A stretch of DNA of 64,000 nt from NCBI RefSeq assembly GCF_000935125.1, contig NZ_JRKI01000018.1:62001-126000 (forward strand), given 5' to 3'. This document shows positions 1 through 7,353 of the stretch, one piece after another. Both the position numbers and the translations under genes were made by a program. The notes beneath the pieces are model-generated. The model was not told the DNA's origin. It worked only from the letters and a program-made list of their open reading frames with translations, and made no database searches. Source of the DNA: Streptomyces natalensis ATCC 27448. GTDB lineage: Bacteria > Actinomycetota > Actinomycetes > Streptomycetales > Streptomycetaceae. Within the stretch, counting starts at the first letter, position 1. The number at the start of each line of letters is the position of its first letter.

Positions 1-82
1 ATTCCGGGGCCAGTACAAAAACGCGTTTGTGCAGCGTGCTGCGCTGCTCGCTCGGCCCGGTCCGCTGTCGGTCCCCCCGCCA

Positions 83-88
83 TAGACT
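83..88 (+). promoter_or_regulatory. -10 hexamer of a likely leaderless promoter (pabB)
   Basis: TAGACT lies 7 bases before the GTG at 96. That places the predicted transcription start at or next to the start codon. No Shine-Dalgarno sequence precedes the gene, which fits a leaderless mRNA. No convincing -35 element was seen. Confidence 0.5.
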
Positions 89-95
89 CACTGAC

Positions 96-1163
96 GTGCG
101 CGACTTCCCTCCCATGGCCCGCTTCGGCGGCCTGATAGCCACCGACCTGCGCGATGTCACCACCGATCCCGCGGCACTGGACTCCACGGGCTGGTGGGCG
201 GTCGTCGCCGACTTCGAAGGGGGTGTGGTCTGCGCCCGCTTCGGCGACGTACGGCCCGCCGGCCCCGTCGACGAGCCCGCCCCCGGCGGCTGGGCCGGCC
301 CCGCCCGCGCGGACTGGCACAGCTCCATGGACCGCGACGCCTACACCGCCGGGGTGCGCAGCGTGCGGGACTACATAGCGGCGGGCGAGGTCTATCAGGT
401 GAACCTCTGCCGGGTGCTGTCCGCGCCGCTGCCCGACCCCGCGCGCAGTGATGTGGACGCGCTGTCCGCGGTGCTGGCCCACGGCAACCCCGCCCCCTAC
501 GCCGGTACGGTGCGGCTGCCCGCCCATGGCGTCGAGGTGGCCTCCGCCTCTCCGGAGCTGTTCCTGCGGCGTACGGGCCGTACGGTCGAGTCCGGGCCGA
601 TCAAGGGGACCGGCCGGACGGCCGCGGATCTGTCCGGGAAGGACCGGGCGGAGAACGTCATGATCGTCGACCTGGTCCGCAACGACCTGGGCCGGGTCTG
701 CGCCACGGGCACGGTGACCGTCCCGGCGCTGTGCGCCGTCGAGGCGCACCCCGGCCTCGTCCACCTGGTCTCCACCGTGCGCGGCGAACTGGACGGGGCG
801 CACGAGGCGAGCGCCTGGGCGGATCTGCTGGCCGCCACCTTCCCGCCCGGTTCCGTCACCGGAGCGCCCAAGTCCAGCGCGCTGCGGATCATCGACGAGC
901 TGGAGACCGCGCCCCGCGGCCCGTACTGCGGCGGCATCGGCTGGGTCGACGCGGACCGCCGCACCGGCGAGCTCAATGTCGGCATCCGGACGTTCTGGAT
1001 CGACCGCGCCGCACCGGGCGGCCCCGTCCTGCGCTTCGGCGCCGGCGCGGGCATCATCTGGGACTCCGACCCGGAGCGGGAGTGGGCCGAGACCGAATTG
1101 AAGGCGGAACGGCTGCTCGCGGTAGCGTCGGGGGTGCACGAAGTGAGCGGAGGACGACGATGA
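96..1163 (+). CDS. pabB: Aminodeoxychorismate synthase component I (chorismate-binding)
   Basis: Converts chorismate and glutamine-derived ammonia to 4-amino-4-deoxychorismate, on the way to p-aminobenzoate and folate. The chorismate-binding domain fills most of the 355 residues. The PIKGT motif (about 168-172) carries the lysine typical of PabB; anthranilate synthases have PIAGT. FPPGSVTGAPK (about 249-259) is the conserved C-terminal signature. The N-terminal part is short compared with full TrpE/PabB proteins, and no glutaminase domain is fused, so PabA must be encoded elsewhere. The GTG start at 96 is chosen because a TANNNT hexamer lies 7 bases upstream; an ATG at 114 is the alternative. 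Its last four bases overlap the start of pabC (ATGA), so the two are probably coupled. The family is clear; PabB over another chorismate enzyme is an inference from the lysine and from pabC. Confidence 0.88.
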   Translation: MRDFPPMARFGGLIATDLRDVTTDPAALDSTGWWAVVADFEGGVVCARFGDVRPAGPVDEPAPGGWAGPARADWHSSMDRDAYTAGVRSVRDYIAAGEVYQVNLCRVLSAPLPDPARSDVDALSAVLAHGNPAPYAGTVRLPAHGVEVASASPELFLRRTGRTVESGPIKGTGRTAADLSGKDRAENVMIVDLVRNDLGRVCATGTVTVPALCAVEAHPGLVHLVSTVRGELDGAHEASAWADLLAATFPPGSVTGAPKSSALRIIDELETAPRGPYCGGIGWVDADRRTGELNVGIRTFWIDRAAPGGPVLRFGAGAGIIWDSDPEREWAETELKAERLLAVASGVHEVSGGRR

Positions 1164-1984
1164 GGATCTGGCTCGACGGGGGACTGCGGGACGCCGACGG
1201 TGCCCGCGTCTCGGTCTTCGACCACGGGCTGACGGTCGGCGACGGCGTCTTCGAGACCGTCAAGGCCGAGCGGGGACGTGCCTTCGCCCTCACCCGCCAC
1301 CTGGAGCGCCTGGCCACCTCCGCCCGGGGCCTCGGCCTGCCGGAGCCCGATCTCGACGAGGTGCGCCGCGGCTGCACGGCCGTCCTGGACGCCAACCCGG
1401 TGGCGCTCGGCCGGCTGCGGATCACCTACACCGGCGGGCTCTCCCCGCTCGGCTCGGACCGCGGCGACGACGGCACCACGCTGGTCATCGCGGTCTCCGA
1501 GGCGCCCCGCCGCCCCGACACCACCGCCGCGATCACCGTCCCCTGGACCCGTAACGAACGCGGTGCGCTCGCGGGTCTGAAGACCACCTCGTACGGCGAG
1601 AACGTCGTCGCGCTCGCCCGCGCCCGCGAACTGGGCGCCTCCGAGGCGCTGTTCGCCAACACCGTCGGACAGCTCTGCGAGGGCACCGGCTCCAATGTCT
1701 TCGTCGTCCTGGACGGCGAGCTGCACACCCCGCCGCTGCACTCCGGGTGCCTGGCCGGCATCACCCGCGCCCTGACGGTCACCTGGGCGGGCGCCAAGGA
1801 GACCGATCTGCCGCTGGACGTTCTGGAGCGCGCCGAGGAGATCTTCCTGACCTCCACCCTGCGCGATGTGCAGGCGGTGACCCGGATCGACGGGCGCCAA
1901 CTGGCCGAGCGGCCGGGCCCGGTGACCGCCGAGGCCATGCGGATCTTCGACGAGCAGGCGGCCGCGGACACCGATCCCCGGTGA
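1160..1984 (+). CDS. pabC: Aminodeoxychorismate lyase (class IV PLP aminotransferase fold)
   Basis: Releases pyruvate from 4-amino-4-deoxychorismate to give p-aminobenzoate, completing the branch begun by pabB. The 274-residue fold-type IV protein shows DHGLTVGDGVFET near the N-terminus, the probable PLP lysine K141 in LKTTSYGENV, and the cofactor-phosphate loop CEGTGSN (about 173-179). GGAGGA at 1148-1153 is a good ribosome binding site for the ATG at 1160, which overlaps the pabB stop by four bases. Branched-chain and D-amino-acid aminotransferases share this fold, so the assignment rests mostly on the tight pairing with pabB. Confidence 0.85.
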   Translation: MRIWLDGGLRDADGARVSVFDHGLTVGDGVFETVKAERGRAFALTRHLERLATSARGLGLPEPDLDEVRRGCTAVLDANPVALGRLRITYTGGLSPLGSDRGDDGTTLVIAVSEAPRRPDTTAAITVPWTRNERGALAGLKTTSYGENVVALARARELGASEALFANTVGQLCEGTGSNVFVVLDGELHTPPLHSGCLAGITRALTVTWAGAKETDLPLDVLERAEEIFLTSTLRDVQAVTRIDGRQLAERPGPVTAEAMRIFDEQAAADTDPR

Positions 1985-2040
1985 GACACCGCTGATGTCC
2001 CGGTGGTGACCGGCCCGCGGCAGCAGGGTAGGAAGTCCCC

Positions 2041-2871
2041 GTGACCACAACGCTGCGTCCATCGGGACCCGAGACACGCCATGAGGACGGGGGCCGGGCC
2101 CGTTCGTACGACGTCTGCGTCAACAGCCGCCGCGTCGGCGGGATCCGGCTGGCTACCGACGCCCGGTTCGGGCCGGTCGCCGGGCGGATCGAGGCGCTGG
2201 ACATCGACCGCCCCGACCGGCACCGCGGCCGCGCCACCGTGGCCGCGCTGGCCGCCGAGGAAGTGCTGCGCGGCTGGGGCTGCCGGCAGATCGAGGTGAC
2301 CGTCCCGGCAGCCTCCGAGGCCGTCGTACGCCTGGCCGCCGCCCTGGGCTACACCGAGCGCAGCCGCAGGATGACCAAGGCGCTGGACGCGCCGCCCGAG
2401 CTGCCCGAGGGCAGCCGGGAGCGCCGGATGGGCGCGGCGGAGTACCCGGCCTGGCGTGCGGCGGCGATCGCCGAGCACATCCGGGTGCAGACGGGTCTGG
2501 GCGTGCCCCGGGAGCGGGCCGAGCGGGCGTCGTACGAGGGGCACGCCGAGATGCTCCCGGACGGCCCCGACACCCACGGCCATGCGCTGCGCATTTTGCG
2601 GCACGACGGCGTGGACGTCGGCACGCTCTGGCTCGCGGTGGAGATCCCCGGGCATCCGGGCGGCTATGTCGTCGACGTGCGGGTGGATCCCGCCCATCGC
2701 GGCCGGGGCCACGGTCGCACGCTGATGCTCGTCGCCGAGCGGGTGTGCCTCGCGGCGGGCCGGCCGGTGCTGGGTCTCACCGTGTACGCGGACAACGCCC
2801 CGGCGCTGGGGCTGTACGAGGCGCTGGGCTACCGGCCGACCGCGTACGAGCTGTGGAAGCCGATCCTGTAG
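2041..2871 (+). CDS. Tandem GNAT-family N-acetyltransferase
   Basis: A 276-residue protein with two GNAT-like halves. The C-terminal half is canonical: VVDVRVDPAHRGRGHGRTLM carries the acetyl-CoA pyrophosphate loop (R/Q-x-x-G-x-G/A), followed by the beta-6/7 segment NAPALGLYEALGY. The N-terminal half keeps a weaker version (DRPDRHRGRATVAAL and a later LAAALGY), so it may be structural. The substrate cannot be read from sequence; small-molecule or mycothiol-synthase-like roles are both possible for double GNATs. AGGAAG lies just before the GTG start. It is 56 bases after pabC and may share that transcript. It faces the DsbA-like gene across a short tandem repeat. Confidence 0.75.
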   Translation: MTTTLRPSGPETRHEDGGRARSYDVCVNSRRVGGIRLATDARFGPVAGRIEALDIDRPDRHRGRATVAALAAEEVLRGWGCRQIEVTVPAASEAVVRLAAALGYTERSRRMTKALDAPPELPEGSRERRMGAAEYPAWRAAAIAEHIRVQTGLGVPRERAERASYEGHAEMLPDGPDTHGHALRILRHDGVDVGTLWLAVEIPGHPGGYVVDVRVDPAHRGRGHGRTLMLVAERVCLAAGRPVLGLTVYADNAPALGLYEALGYRPTAYELWKPIL

Positions 2872-2925
2872 GGCGTCGCTGGAGGCCGTGGGCCCGACCG
2901 GGGGCGGGTCTGGTGCCCCTGTTGT

Positions 2926-2964
2926 CCTCCGGGTGCCCCAGGCGGCCTCCGGTGCCCCAGGCGG
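2926..2964. repeat. Tandem duplication, 20 + 19 bp
   Basis: Two adjacent copies (2926-2945 and 2946-2964) of CCTCCGGGTGCCCCAGGCGG, the second lacking one G. They lie between the convergent ends of the GNAT and DsbA-like genes. It is one of several such duplications in this window. Confidence 0.85.
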
Positions 2965-2978
2965 CGGCCCCCGGCGGC

Positions 2979-3518
2979 TCAGTCCTGCCCGGCGGAGCGC
3001 TCGGCCAGCAGCCGGTCGGCGATCTCCTCGATGCGGGCGCGCAGCCCCTCCTGGCTCGTGCCGCCGTCCAGCCGCTCGCCGCCGATCACATACGTCGGGG
3101 TGCCGGTCACGCCGATGGCCTTGCCCTCCGCCTGATCGGCGTCGACGATCAGCAGGTGCCGCCCGTCGACCAGCGCGGTGTCCATCTCCTCGGCGTCCAG
3201 CCCCAGCTCCCCGGCCACCTTCAGCAGCAGCTTCTCGCCGCCCTTGGCCAGCTCCTCGGTACGCGCCAGCACCGCCTCGATGTACGGCCAGCCCCGGCCC
3301 TGCTCGGTGGCCTCCTCGGCCGCCTGGGCGGCGGCGTAGGCGTGCTTGTGCTTGGCCAGCGGGAAGTGGCGCAGCCGGATGTCCAGCCGGTCGCCGTAGC
3401 GCTCGCGCAGCGCCCGCAGGTCGTCGAGGGCGGCATGGCAGTCCGGGCACTGCAACTCGCACCACACGTCGAGGACGGGCGGGGGAGGGGTGGGGCCGGC
3501 GGAGGTGGCGTCGTTCAT
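2979..3518 (-). CDS. DsbA-family thioredoxin-fold protein
   Basis: A 179-residue protein of the DsbA/FrnE-like thioredoxin superfamily. The active-site motif C24-P-D-C27 follows the first strand (VLDVWCELQCPDC), a helical insert fills the middle, and the cis-proline loop TGTPTYVI lies near 138-144. There is no signal peptide or transmembrane segment, so it probably acts in the cytoplasm as an oxidoreductase or bacillithiol/mycothiol-linked protein and not as a periplasmic disulfide donor. The ATG at 3518 is the only plausible start. It diverges from the small membrane protein at 3758 across 239 bases that hold a 20-bp tandem repeat. Confidence 0.8.
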   Translation of the reverse strand: MNDATSAGPTPPPPVLDVWCELQCPDCHAALDDLRALRERYGDRLDIRLRHFPLAKHKHAYAAAQAAEEATEQGRGWPYIEAVLARTEELAKGGEKLLLKVAGELGLDAEEMDTALVDGRHLLIVDADQAEGKAIGVTGTPTYVIGGERLDGGTSQEGLRARIEEIADRLLAERSAGQD

Positions 3519-3578
3519 GGGGTCAGTCTTCCAGCCCGCCGCCGCCGCACACCCGGAGGTACCCCCGGCCGGGGCCGC

Positions 3579-3618
3579 ACCGGCACCTGGGGAGCAGGAC
3601 CGGCACCTGGGGAGGAGG
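3579..3618. repeat. Tandem duplication, 2 x 20 bp
   Basis: Copies at 3579-3598 and 3599-3618 (ACCGGCACCTGGGGAGCAGG) differ at one base. They lie between divergent genes, upstream of the DsbA-like gene. Confidence 0.85.
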
Positions 3619-3757
3619 CCGACCCCGAGCCGACCCTGAGATGTCCCTGAAGACCGGGCGGAACATGTCCGTTCGGGCGGCGGAGAGGGCAGGATGGAAG
3701 GGAGCGGATGACCGGGCCGGTCATCCCCGTTCGACCATTCACTGGCAGGAGGACCGG

Positions 3758-4228
3758 ATGCTGACCTCGACCGTCTGTGCCGCGGTGTCGGCGGCGGGCC
3801 TGGGCATCGCCGCGATCACGGCCTACCGCAAGCGGTTCCTGGCCGCGCTGCGGATCGCGGCGTTCTCGCTGATCCCCATCGGCCTGGTGATGACGGGCGT
3901 CATCGACTGGGTCACCAATATCGTCTTCAAGCCCACGGTCTGGGCCGGTTTCGGCCTGCTTGCTCTCTCGGCGCTCCTGCTCGCGATCGGCAGGACGGTG
4001 GAGCGCCGCCGGGGCGGCATAGGCAGCCGCAAGGAGCGCAAGGCCGCCGCGGCATCCGGAGCGGGTGCGGTGGCGCCGGCCGCCTCGGCGCCCTCCCTCA
4101 CCGCCGGCCGGGGTGCGGACCGGCAGTCCGCGAAGGAGGCCGCGAAAGCCAAGACCAAGGGAGCAAGCAGCGCACCGAAGGATGACTTCTCGGACATCGA
4201 AGCGATCCTGAAAAAACACGGGATCTGA
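3758..4228 (+). CDS. Small membrane protein of unknown function
   Basis: A 156-residue protein with two or three hydrophobic segments in the first half: about 3-20, about 31-52 and about 61-77. A basic, Ala/Lys-rich, probably disordered cytoplasmic tail follows and ends DDFSDIEAILKKHGI. AGGAGG at 3747-3752 is a strong ribosome binding site for the ATG at 3758. I do not recognise a named family. The acidic-then-basic helix at the extreme C-terminus looks conserved in style and could be a protein-docking tail. A small membrane ORF follows 68 bases downstream. Confidence 0.65.
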   Translation: MLTSTVCAAVSAAGLGIAAITAYRKRFLAALRIAAFSLIPIGLVMTGVIDWVTNIVFKPTVWAGFGLLALSALLLAIGRTVERRRGGIGSRKERKAAAASGAGAVAPAASAPSLTAGRGADRQSAKEAAKAKTKGASSAPKDDFSDIEAILKKHGI

Positions 4229-4232
4229 TGAA

Positions 4233-4267
4233 CTCCCCCTGCTGAAGCGGATATTGGGAGCAGGGAG
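4233..4267 (+). terminator. Possible weak terminator hairpin
   Basis: CTCCCCCTGCT at 4233-4243 can pair with AGCAGGGAG at 4259-4267, with two unpaired C residues. There is no T-tract, so this may only be a leader hairpin of the next ORF. Confidence 0.3.
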
Positions 4268-4296
4268 ACGATCAACTGCGCCATGATGCGCGCGAG

Positions 4297-4452
4297 ATGA
4301 ACGATGAGTGCGCCCTGGCCCGGGAGAACGCCCCGGCCCCCGAAACGCGCGGCTGCCTGTTCGCGCTGTCCCAGCCCCCGCTGATGCTGTTCCTGACCGT
4401 CATCGGCTTTCTGTTGCTCCTCGGCGCCGTACACGACCTCTACATCCTGTGA
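4297..4452 (+). CDS. 51-residue single-pass membrane protein
   Basis: A short ORF beginning MNDECALARENAP and ending with one hydrophobic helix (about 30-46, PLMLFLTVIGFLLLLGAV) and the tail HDLYIL. Codon third positions are strongly G/C as in the flanking genes, which supports coding. The ribosome binding site is weak. I recognise no family. It ends 34 bases before the stop of the convergent CGNR gene. It could be a regulator or accessory subunit of a membrane complex, but nothing in the sequence decides this. Confidence 0.5.
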   Translation: MNDECALARENAPAPETRGCLFALSQPPLMLFLTVIGFLLLLGAVHDLYIL

Positions 4453-4485
4453 GCCGCCGGCGCGGTCGGGCGGCCGCCCGACCGC

Positions 4486-5052
4486 TCAGCCGGCCGCATC
4501 CCGCTGCCGGGCCCGGTAGGCGGCCACATGCAGCCGGTTGCCGCAGGTGCGGCTGTCGCAGTAGCGGCGGGAGCGGTTGCGGGAGAGATCGACGAAGGCG
4601 TGCCGGCAGTCCGGTGCCTCGCAGTGCCGCAGCCGCTCGCGCTCCCCGGCGACGACGATGAACGCCAGCGCCATCCCGCCGTCCGCGGCCAGATGGTCGG
4701 CGACCGAGGCGCCCGGTGCGAAGTAGTGGACGTGCCAGTTGTAGCCGTCGTGATCGGTCAGCTGCGGGGTGGTGCCGGCGGAGGCGACCAGCGCGTTCAG
4801 CAGCTCGGCGGCCTTGCGGTCGTCCCGGGCGGTGAAGACTTCGGCCAGCCGCGCGCGCAGCTCCCGTACGGCCCGCAGGTCGGCCTCCCCGAGGATGCCG
4901 ACATCGCTGATGTTGTGGCGCCGTACGAACTCCTCGAGCGCCGGGAGGCCGGGGAGGGTGTCCGGGGCGCCGGGCGCCTCGCCCTCCGGTGCGGTGTTCA
5001 GCAGATCGACCACGGCATCGAGGGCGCACCGGGTGTCATGGGTGATCAGCAC
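4486..5052 (-). CDS. CGNR zinc-finger (ABATE-type) DNA-binding protein
   Basis: A 188-residue predicted transcription regulator. The C-terminal CGNR zinc finger shows C144-x4-C149 and C165-x4-C170, with the family-defining CGNR at 170-173 followed by a basic helix. The N-terminal 130 residues form the stress-linked ABATE-like ligand domain of this family. The start is a GTG at 5052 preceded by GGGAG about eight bases upstream. No partner gene is adjacent, so its target is unknown; autoregulation from the 230-base region toward ssgB is possible but not visible. Confidence 0.78.
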   Translation of the reverse strand: MLITHDTRCALDAVVDLLNTAPEGEAPGAPDTLPGLPALEEFVRRHNISDVGILGEADLRAVRELRARLAEVFTARDDRKAAELLNALVASAGTTPQLTDHDGYNWHVHYFAPGASVADHLAADGGMALAFIVVAGERERLRHCEAPDCRHAFVDLSRNRSRRYCDSRTCGNRLHVAAYRARQRDAAG

Positions 5053-5279
5053 GGTTCCGCTCCCTGGCCGAGTGGGGAGCGGGCGGGCGCCGCCCCCGGT
5101 GTCGTTGCCGAATGGTCGCCGACTCTAGCGCCTCGAACAAGCCTGGGCGCCGCCTCCGCGGTGGGTCCGCGGCGACGGCGCCGGAGCGTGCGTATGAACT
5201 TGTCGGTCCTGCGCCGTCGCCCCGAGTCGGACGGTCGCAAGTGTGAGCGGGTGGTTGCGGTGGGCGGCTGTGGTGCGTC

Positions 5280-5693
5280 TCAGCTCTCCGCCAAGATGTG
5301 GGAAAGCTCGGTGTCGAGATCGAAATGCCGGTGTTCCGTACCCGGTGGTACGGCGGCGTCGGTCCTCTTCAGGAAGGATTCAAGAGCCCGCGCCGGGGCC
5401 TCCAGCAGGGCTTCGCCTTCCGGAGAGCTCAGGGCGATGCAGACCACACCCTGACCATGGCTCCGGGACGGCCAAACGCGGACGTCGCCGGTGCCCGTGG
5501 GCCGGTGCAGGCCCTCGGCGAGGAGGTCGCGGGCGAAAACCCATTCGACGGTCTCCTCGGCTCCGGTATGGAAGGTGGCATGCACGGCATAAGGATCGGC
5601 CGTGTCATACCGCAGGCCCGCGGGTACAGGCAGTGAGGACTCGCTCGACACAACGAGGCGCAGGTGCAGCTCGCAGCTGACCGTGGTGTTCAT
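5280..5693 (-). CDS. ssgB: Sporulation-specific cell division activator SsgB
   Basis: A 137-residue SsgA-like protein. It begins MNTTVSCELHLRLV and ends TELSHILAES, which agrees closely with what I remember of S. coelicolor SsgB (SCO1541). In that organism SsgB, localised by SsgA, recruits FtsZ to sporulation septa of aerial hyphae. The ATG at 5693 gives the standard length; the reading frame continues upstream to 5759 without a good start. It stands alone and diverges from the PGPGW membrane protein across 188 bases. Developmental sigma factor control is known in S. coelicolor, but I could not identify the promoter hexamers with confidence. Its presence implies a sporulating actinomycete. 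Confidence 0.95.
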   Translation of the reverse strand: MNTTVSCELHLRLVVSSESSLPVPAGLRYDTADPYAVHATFHTGAEETVEWVFARDLLAEGLHRPTGTGDVRVWPSRSHGQGVVCIALSSPEGEALLEAPARALESFLKRTDAAVPPGTEHRHFDLDTELSHILAES

Positions 5694-5869
5694 AAGCGCC
5701 AGGGCCTTTCGCTCAGTGTGCGCTCGGGGATTCGCACGTCGGCGAAATCGACATGCCACCTACGGTGCCGTTGTAAACCCCTCTGACGGTTTTGGGTGGC
5801 TTCACGTACCTCTTACGGCGGATTGCAGGATCGTCCTCGGCGGTAATTCAGCGGAGCGAGTGCGTCCGG

Positions 5870-5875
5870 TACGTT
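5870..5875 (+). promoter_or_regulatory. -10 hexamer of a likely leaderless promoter
   Basis: TACGTT lies 6 bases before the ATG at 5882, with no Shine-Dalgarno sequence between. Transcription is predicted to start at the ATG. Confidence 0.45.
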
Positions 5876-5881
5876 GGATCC

Positions 5882-6316
5882 ATGAATACGGAGAGTGACG
5901 GGGGGTCGGGAGGTGACGGGGAGGACACCGGCGAGGGCACCGGTCCGGCGCTCGGTTCGCGGGCGCCGCGCTTCATCCGGCGCTCCCGCACGCTGCACCT
6001 GAGCTGGCAGGTCGCGGTCTTCGTCCTCGGCCTCGCGGTGGTGGTCGCCGGCGTGATCATGCTGCCGCTGCCCGGCCCCGGCTGGCTGGTGATCTTCGCC
6101 GGTATGGCGCTCTGGGCGACCGAATTCGTTTGGGCCCAGCTGGTACTGCGCTGGACCAAACGAAAGGTCACCGAGGCGGCGAAGAAAGCACTCGACCCGA
6201 AAGTGCGCCGCCGCAACATCATTCTCACGACCATCGGCGTGGTGATCATCGCCGCGCTGCTGGCGGCCTATGTGGCAAAGTTCGGACCGGTCCTGCCGTG
6301 GCACGTCGGCCAGTGA
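5882..6316 (+). CDS. TIGR02611-type PGPGW membrane protein
   Basis: A 144-residue membrane protein with an acidic, Gly-rich N-terminus and three hydrophobic segments (about 43-60, 68-84 and 113-131). Between the first two is the family signature LPLPGPGW (about 61-68). A basic amphipathic stretch, RWTKRKVTEAAKKALDPKVRR, separates the second and third helices. The function of this actinobacterial family is unknown. Leaderless expression is suggested by the hexamer at 5870. It is followed 53 bases later by the first tRNA-Val gene, which has its own -10-like TAATGT at 6352. Confidence 0.75.
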   Translation: MNTESDGGSGGDGEDTGEGTGPALGSRAPRFIRRSRTLHLSWQVAVFVLGLAVVVAGVIMLPLPGPGWLVIFAGMALWATEFVWAQLVLRWTKRKVTEAAKKALDPKVRRRNIILTTIGVVIIAALLAAYVAKFGPVLPWHVGQ

Positions 6317-6369
6317 CCCGTATGTGGTCAGAAGGGCCCGCCGACGTGCGGTAATGTTGGCCGTGCGCC

Positions 6370-6441
6370 GGGCGATTAGCTCAGTGGGAGAGCGCTTCGT
6401 TCACACCGAAGAGGTCACTGGTTCGAACCCAGTATCGCCCA
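6370..6441 (+). tRNA. tRNA-Val (anticodon CAC)
   Basis: Acceptor arms GGGCGAT (6370-6376) and ATCGCCC (6434-6440) pair perfectly, with discriminator A6441. The anticodon stem CTTCG/CGAAG encloses TTCACAC, giving anticodon CAC at 6402-6404, which reads GUG. The T-loop GGTTCGAACCC is standard. CCA is not fully encoded (ACC follows). It is identical to the copy at 7087. Confidence 0.97.
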
Positions 6442-6454
6442 CCCCGGCATGCGG

Positions 6455-6477
6455 CCCGGAGACACGAAGTCTCCGGG
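6455..6477 (+). terminator. Hairpin after the first tRNA-Val
   Basis: CCCGGAGAC (6455-6463) and GTCTCCGGG (6469-6477) form a perfect 9-bp stem with a 5-base loop, 14 bases after the tRNA. The T-content downstream is low but present (TCGTT). Confidence 0.6.
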
Positions 6478-6527
6478 TCGTTGCGGTATTTGGGCCCCCG
6501 CGTCGCCGCGGGGCGCACACTGGGATC

Positions 6528-6989
6528 ATGCCAGCCTGGTCCAGCCGACTGCACCGCTACCGCTTCCGTAGCGAGTGGCTGCTCGCCGCCCCGCCCGCCG
6601 TCGTCTACGCCGTCCTCGAACGCGCCGAGTCCTACCCCCGCTGGTGGCCGCAGGTGCGCGAGGTGACCCCCCTCGACGAGCACAGCGGACTGGCCCGCTT
6701 CCGCAGCCGGCTGCCGTACGAGCTGTCGGTCGTGGCCACCGAGCGGATGCGGGATCCGGGAGCGGGCGTGCTGGAGATAACGCTCCGCGGTGACCTGGGC
6801 GGCTGGGCGCGCTGGACGATCCGCCCTGGTCACGGCGGGACCCGGGTGCTCTTCGAGCAGGACGTCGAGGTCTGCAAACCGCTGCTGCGCTGCCTGGCAC
6901 TGCCGGGGCGTCCGCTGTTCCGGCTCAACCACGCGCTGATGATGCGCGGCGGGCGCCGCGGCCTGGCCGCCTGGCTGGCCCGGGGCTGA
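6528..6989 (+). CDS. SRPBCC / START-like lipid-binding fold protein
   Basis: A 153-residue protein matching polyketide cyclase/START-like proteins: an early helix after the first strand (PPAVVYAVLERAESYPRWWPQVREV), a central beta sheet, and a long C-terminal helix running over RLNHALMMRGGRRGLAAWL. The fold makes a hydrophobic pocket, but the ligand cannot be told from sequence. It lies between two identical tRNA-Val genes. CACACT, 6 bases before the ATG, could be a -10 of a leaderless promoter, and there is no ribosome binding site. Confidence 0.75.
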   Translation: MPAWSSRLHRYRFRSEWLLAAPPAVVYAVLERAESYPRWWPQVREVTPLDEHSGLARFRSRLPYELSVVATERMRDPGAGVLEITLRGDLGGWARWTIRPGHGGTRVLFEQDVEVCKPLLRCLALPGRPLFRLNHALMMRGGRRGLAAWLARG

Positions 6990-7022
6990 GCGGCCCCGGC
7001 CCGGCGGCCCGGTCACAGGAAT

Positions 7023-7052
7023 TTGATGGAAGGCCGCGACGGGCTGTATTGT
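7023..7052 (+). promoter_or_regulatory. Promoter of the second tRNA-Val
   Basis: TTGATG (7023-7028) and TATTGT (7047-7052) are separated by 18 bases, a good housekeeping sigma factor match. The mature tRNA begins 35 bases after the -10, which implies a short 5' leader. Confidence 0.6.
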
Positions 7053-7086
7053 TCTGCTCGTTCGCGAGGGAAACCCGCAGACACCC

Positions 7087-7158
7087 GGGCGATTAGCTCA
7101 GTGGGAGAGCGCTTCGTTCACACCGAAGAGGTCACTGGTTCGAACCCAGTATCGCCCA
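7087..7158 (+). tRNA. tRNA-Val (anticodon CAC), second copy
   Basis: Identical over all 72 bases to the gene at 6370-6441, with the same GGGCGAT/ATCGCCC acceptor and CAC anticodon. It is followed eight bases later by a strong terminator. Confidence 0.97.
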
Positions 7159-7166
7159 CCGGGATC

Positions 7167-7200
7167 AAGGACCGGGCCGCCAATTGGCGGCCCGGTCCTT
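7167..7200 (+). terminator. Strong terminator after tRNA-Val
   Basis: A perfect 15-bp inverted repeat: 7167-7181 (AAGGACCGGGCCGCC) pairs with 7186-7200 around an AATT loop, and TT follows. Confidence 0.85.
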
Positions 7201-7215
7201 TTCGTTGGAACGGGC

Positions 7216-7271
7216 GCGTTGGTCCGGGTGCGCTGGCACAGGTGCATTGGCCCGGGTGCATTGGCACGGGT
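7216..7271. repeat. Four degenerate 14-bp tandem units
   Basis: Units at 7216, 7230, 7244 and 7258 follow the pattern GCATTGGCNCGGGT with a few substitutions. They lie between the tRNA terminator and the 3' end of the exonuclease gene, and appear non-coding. Confidence 0.7.
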
Positions 7272-7353
7272 TCGTGGAAACGGGGCGGGGAAGTCCGGGA
7301 AGGGGCCGCGCCTCGGCCATTTTCCGTATGGCCGAAAAAGGGGTGAGGTCCGT

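Noticed and set aside
1..82. ACAAAAACGCGTTTGT-like dyad at 15-30 as an operator of pabB
   Set aside because: The arms are five bases with a central CG-rich spacer. It is at the window edge and there is no comparable site elsewhere, so the case is too weak.
6370..7158. The paired tRNA genes as attachment sites of an integrated element
   Set aside because: Only one START-like gene lies between them, with no integrase, excisionase or replication gene. Composition matches the surroundings.
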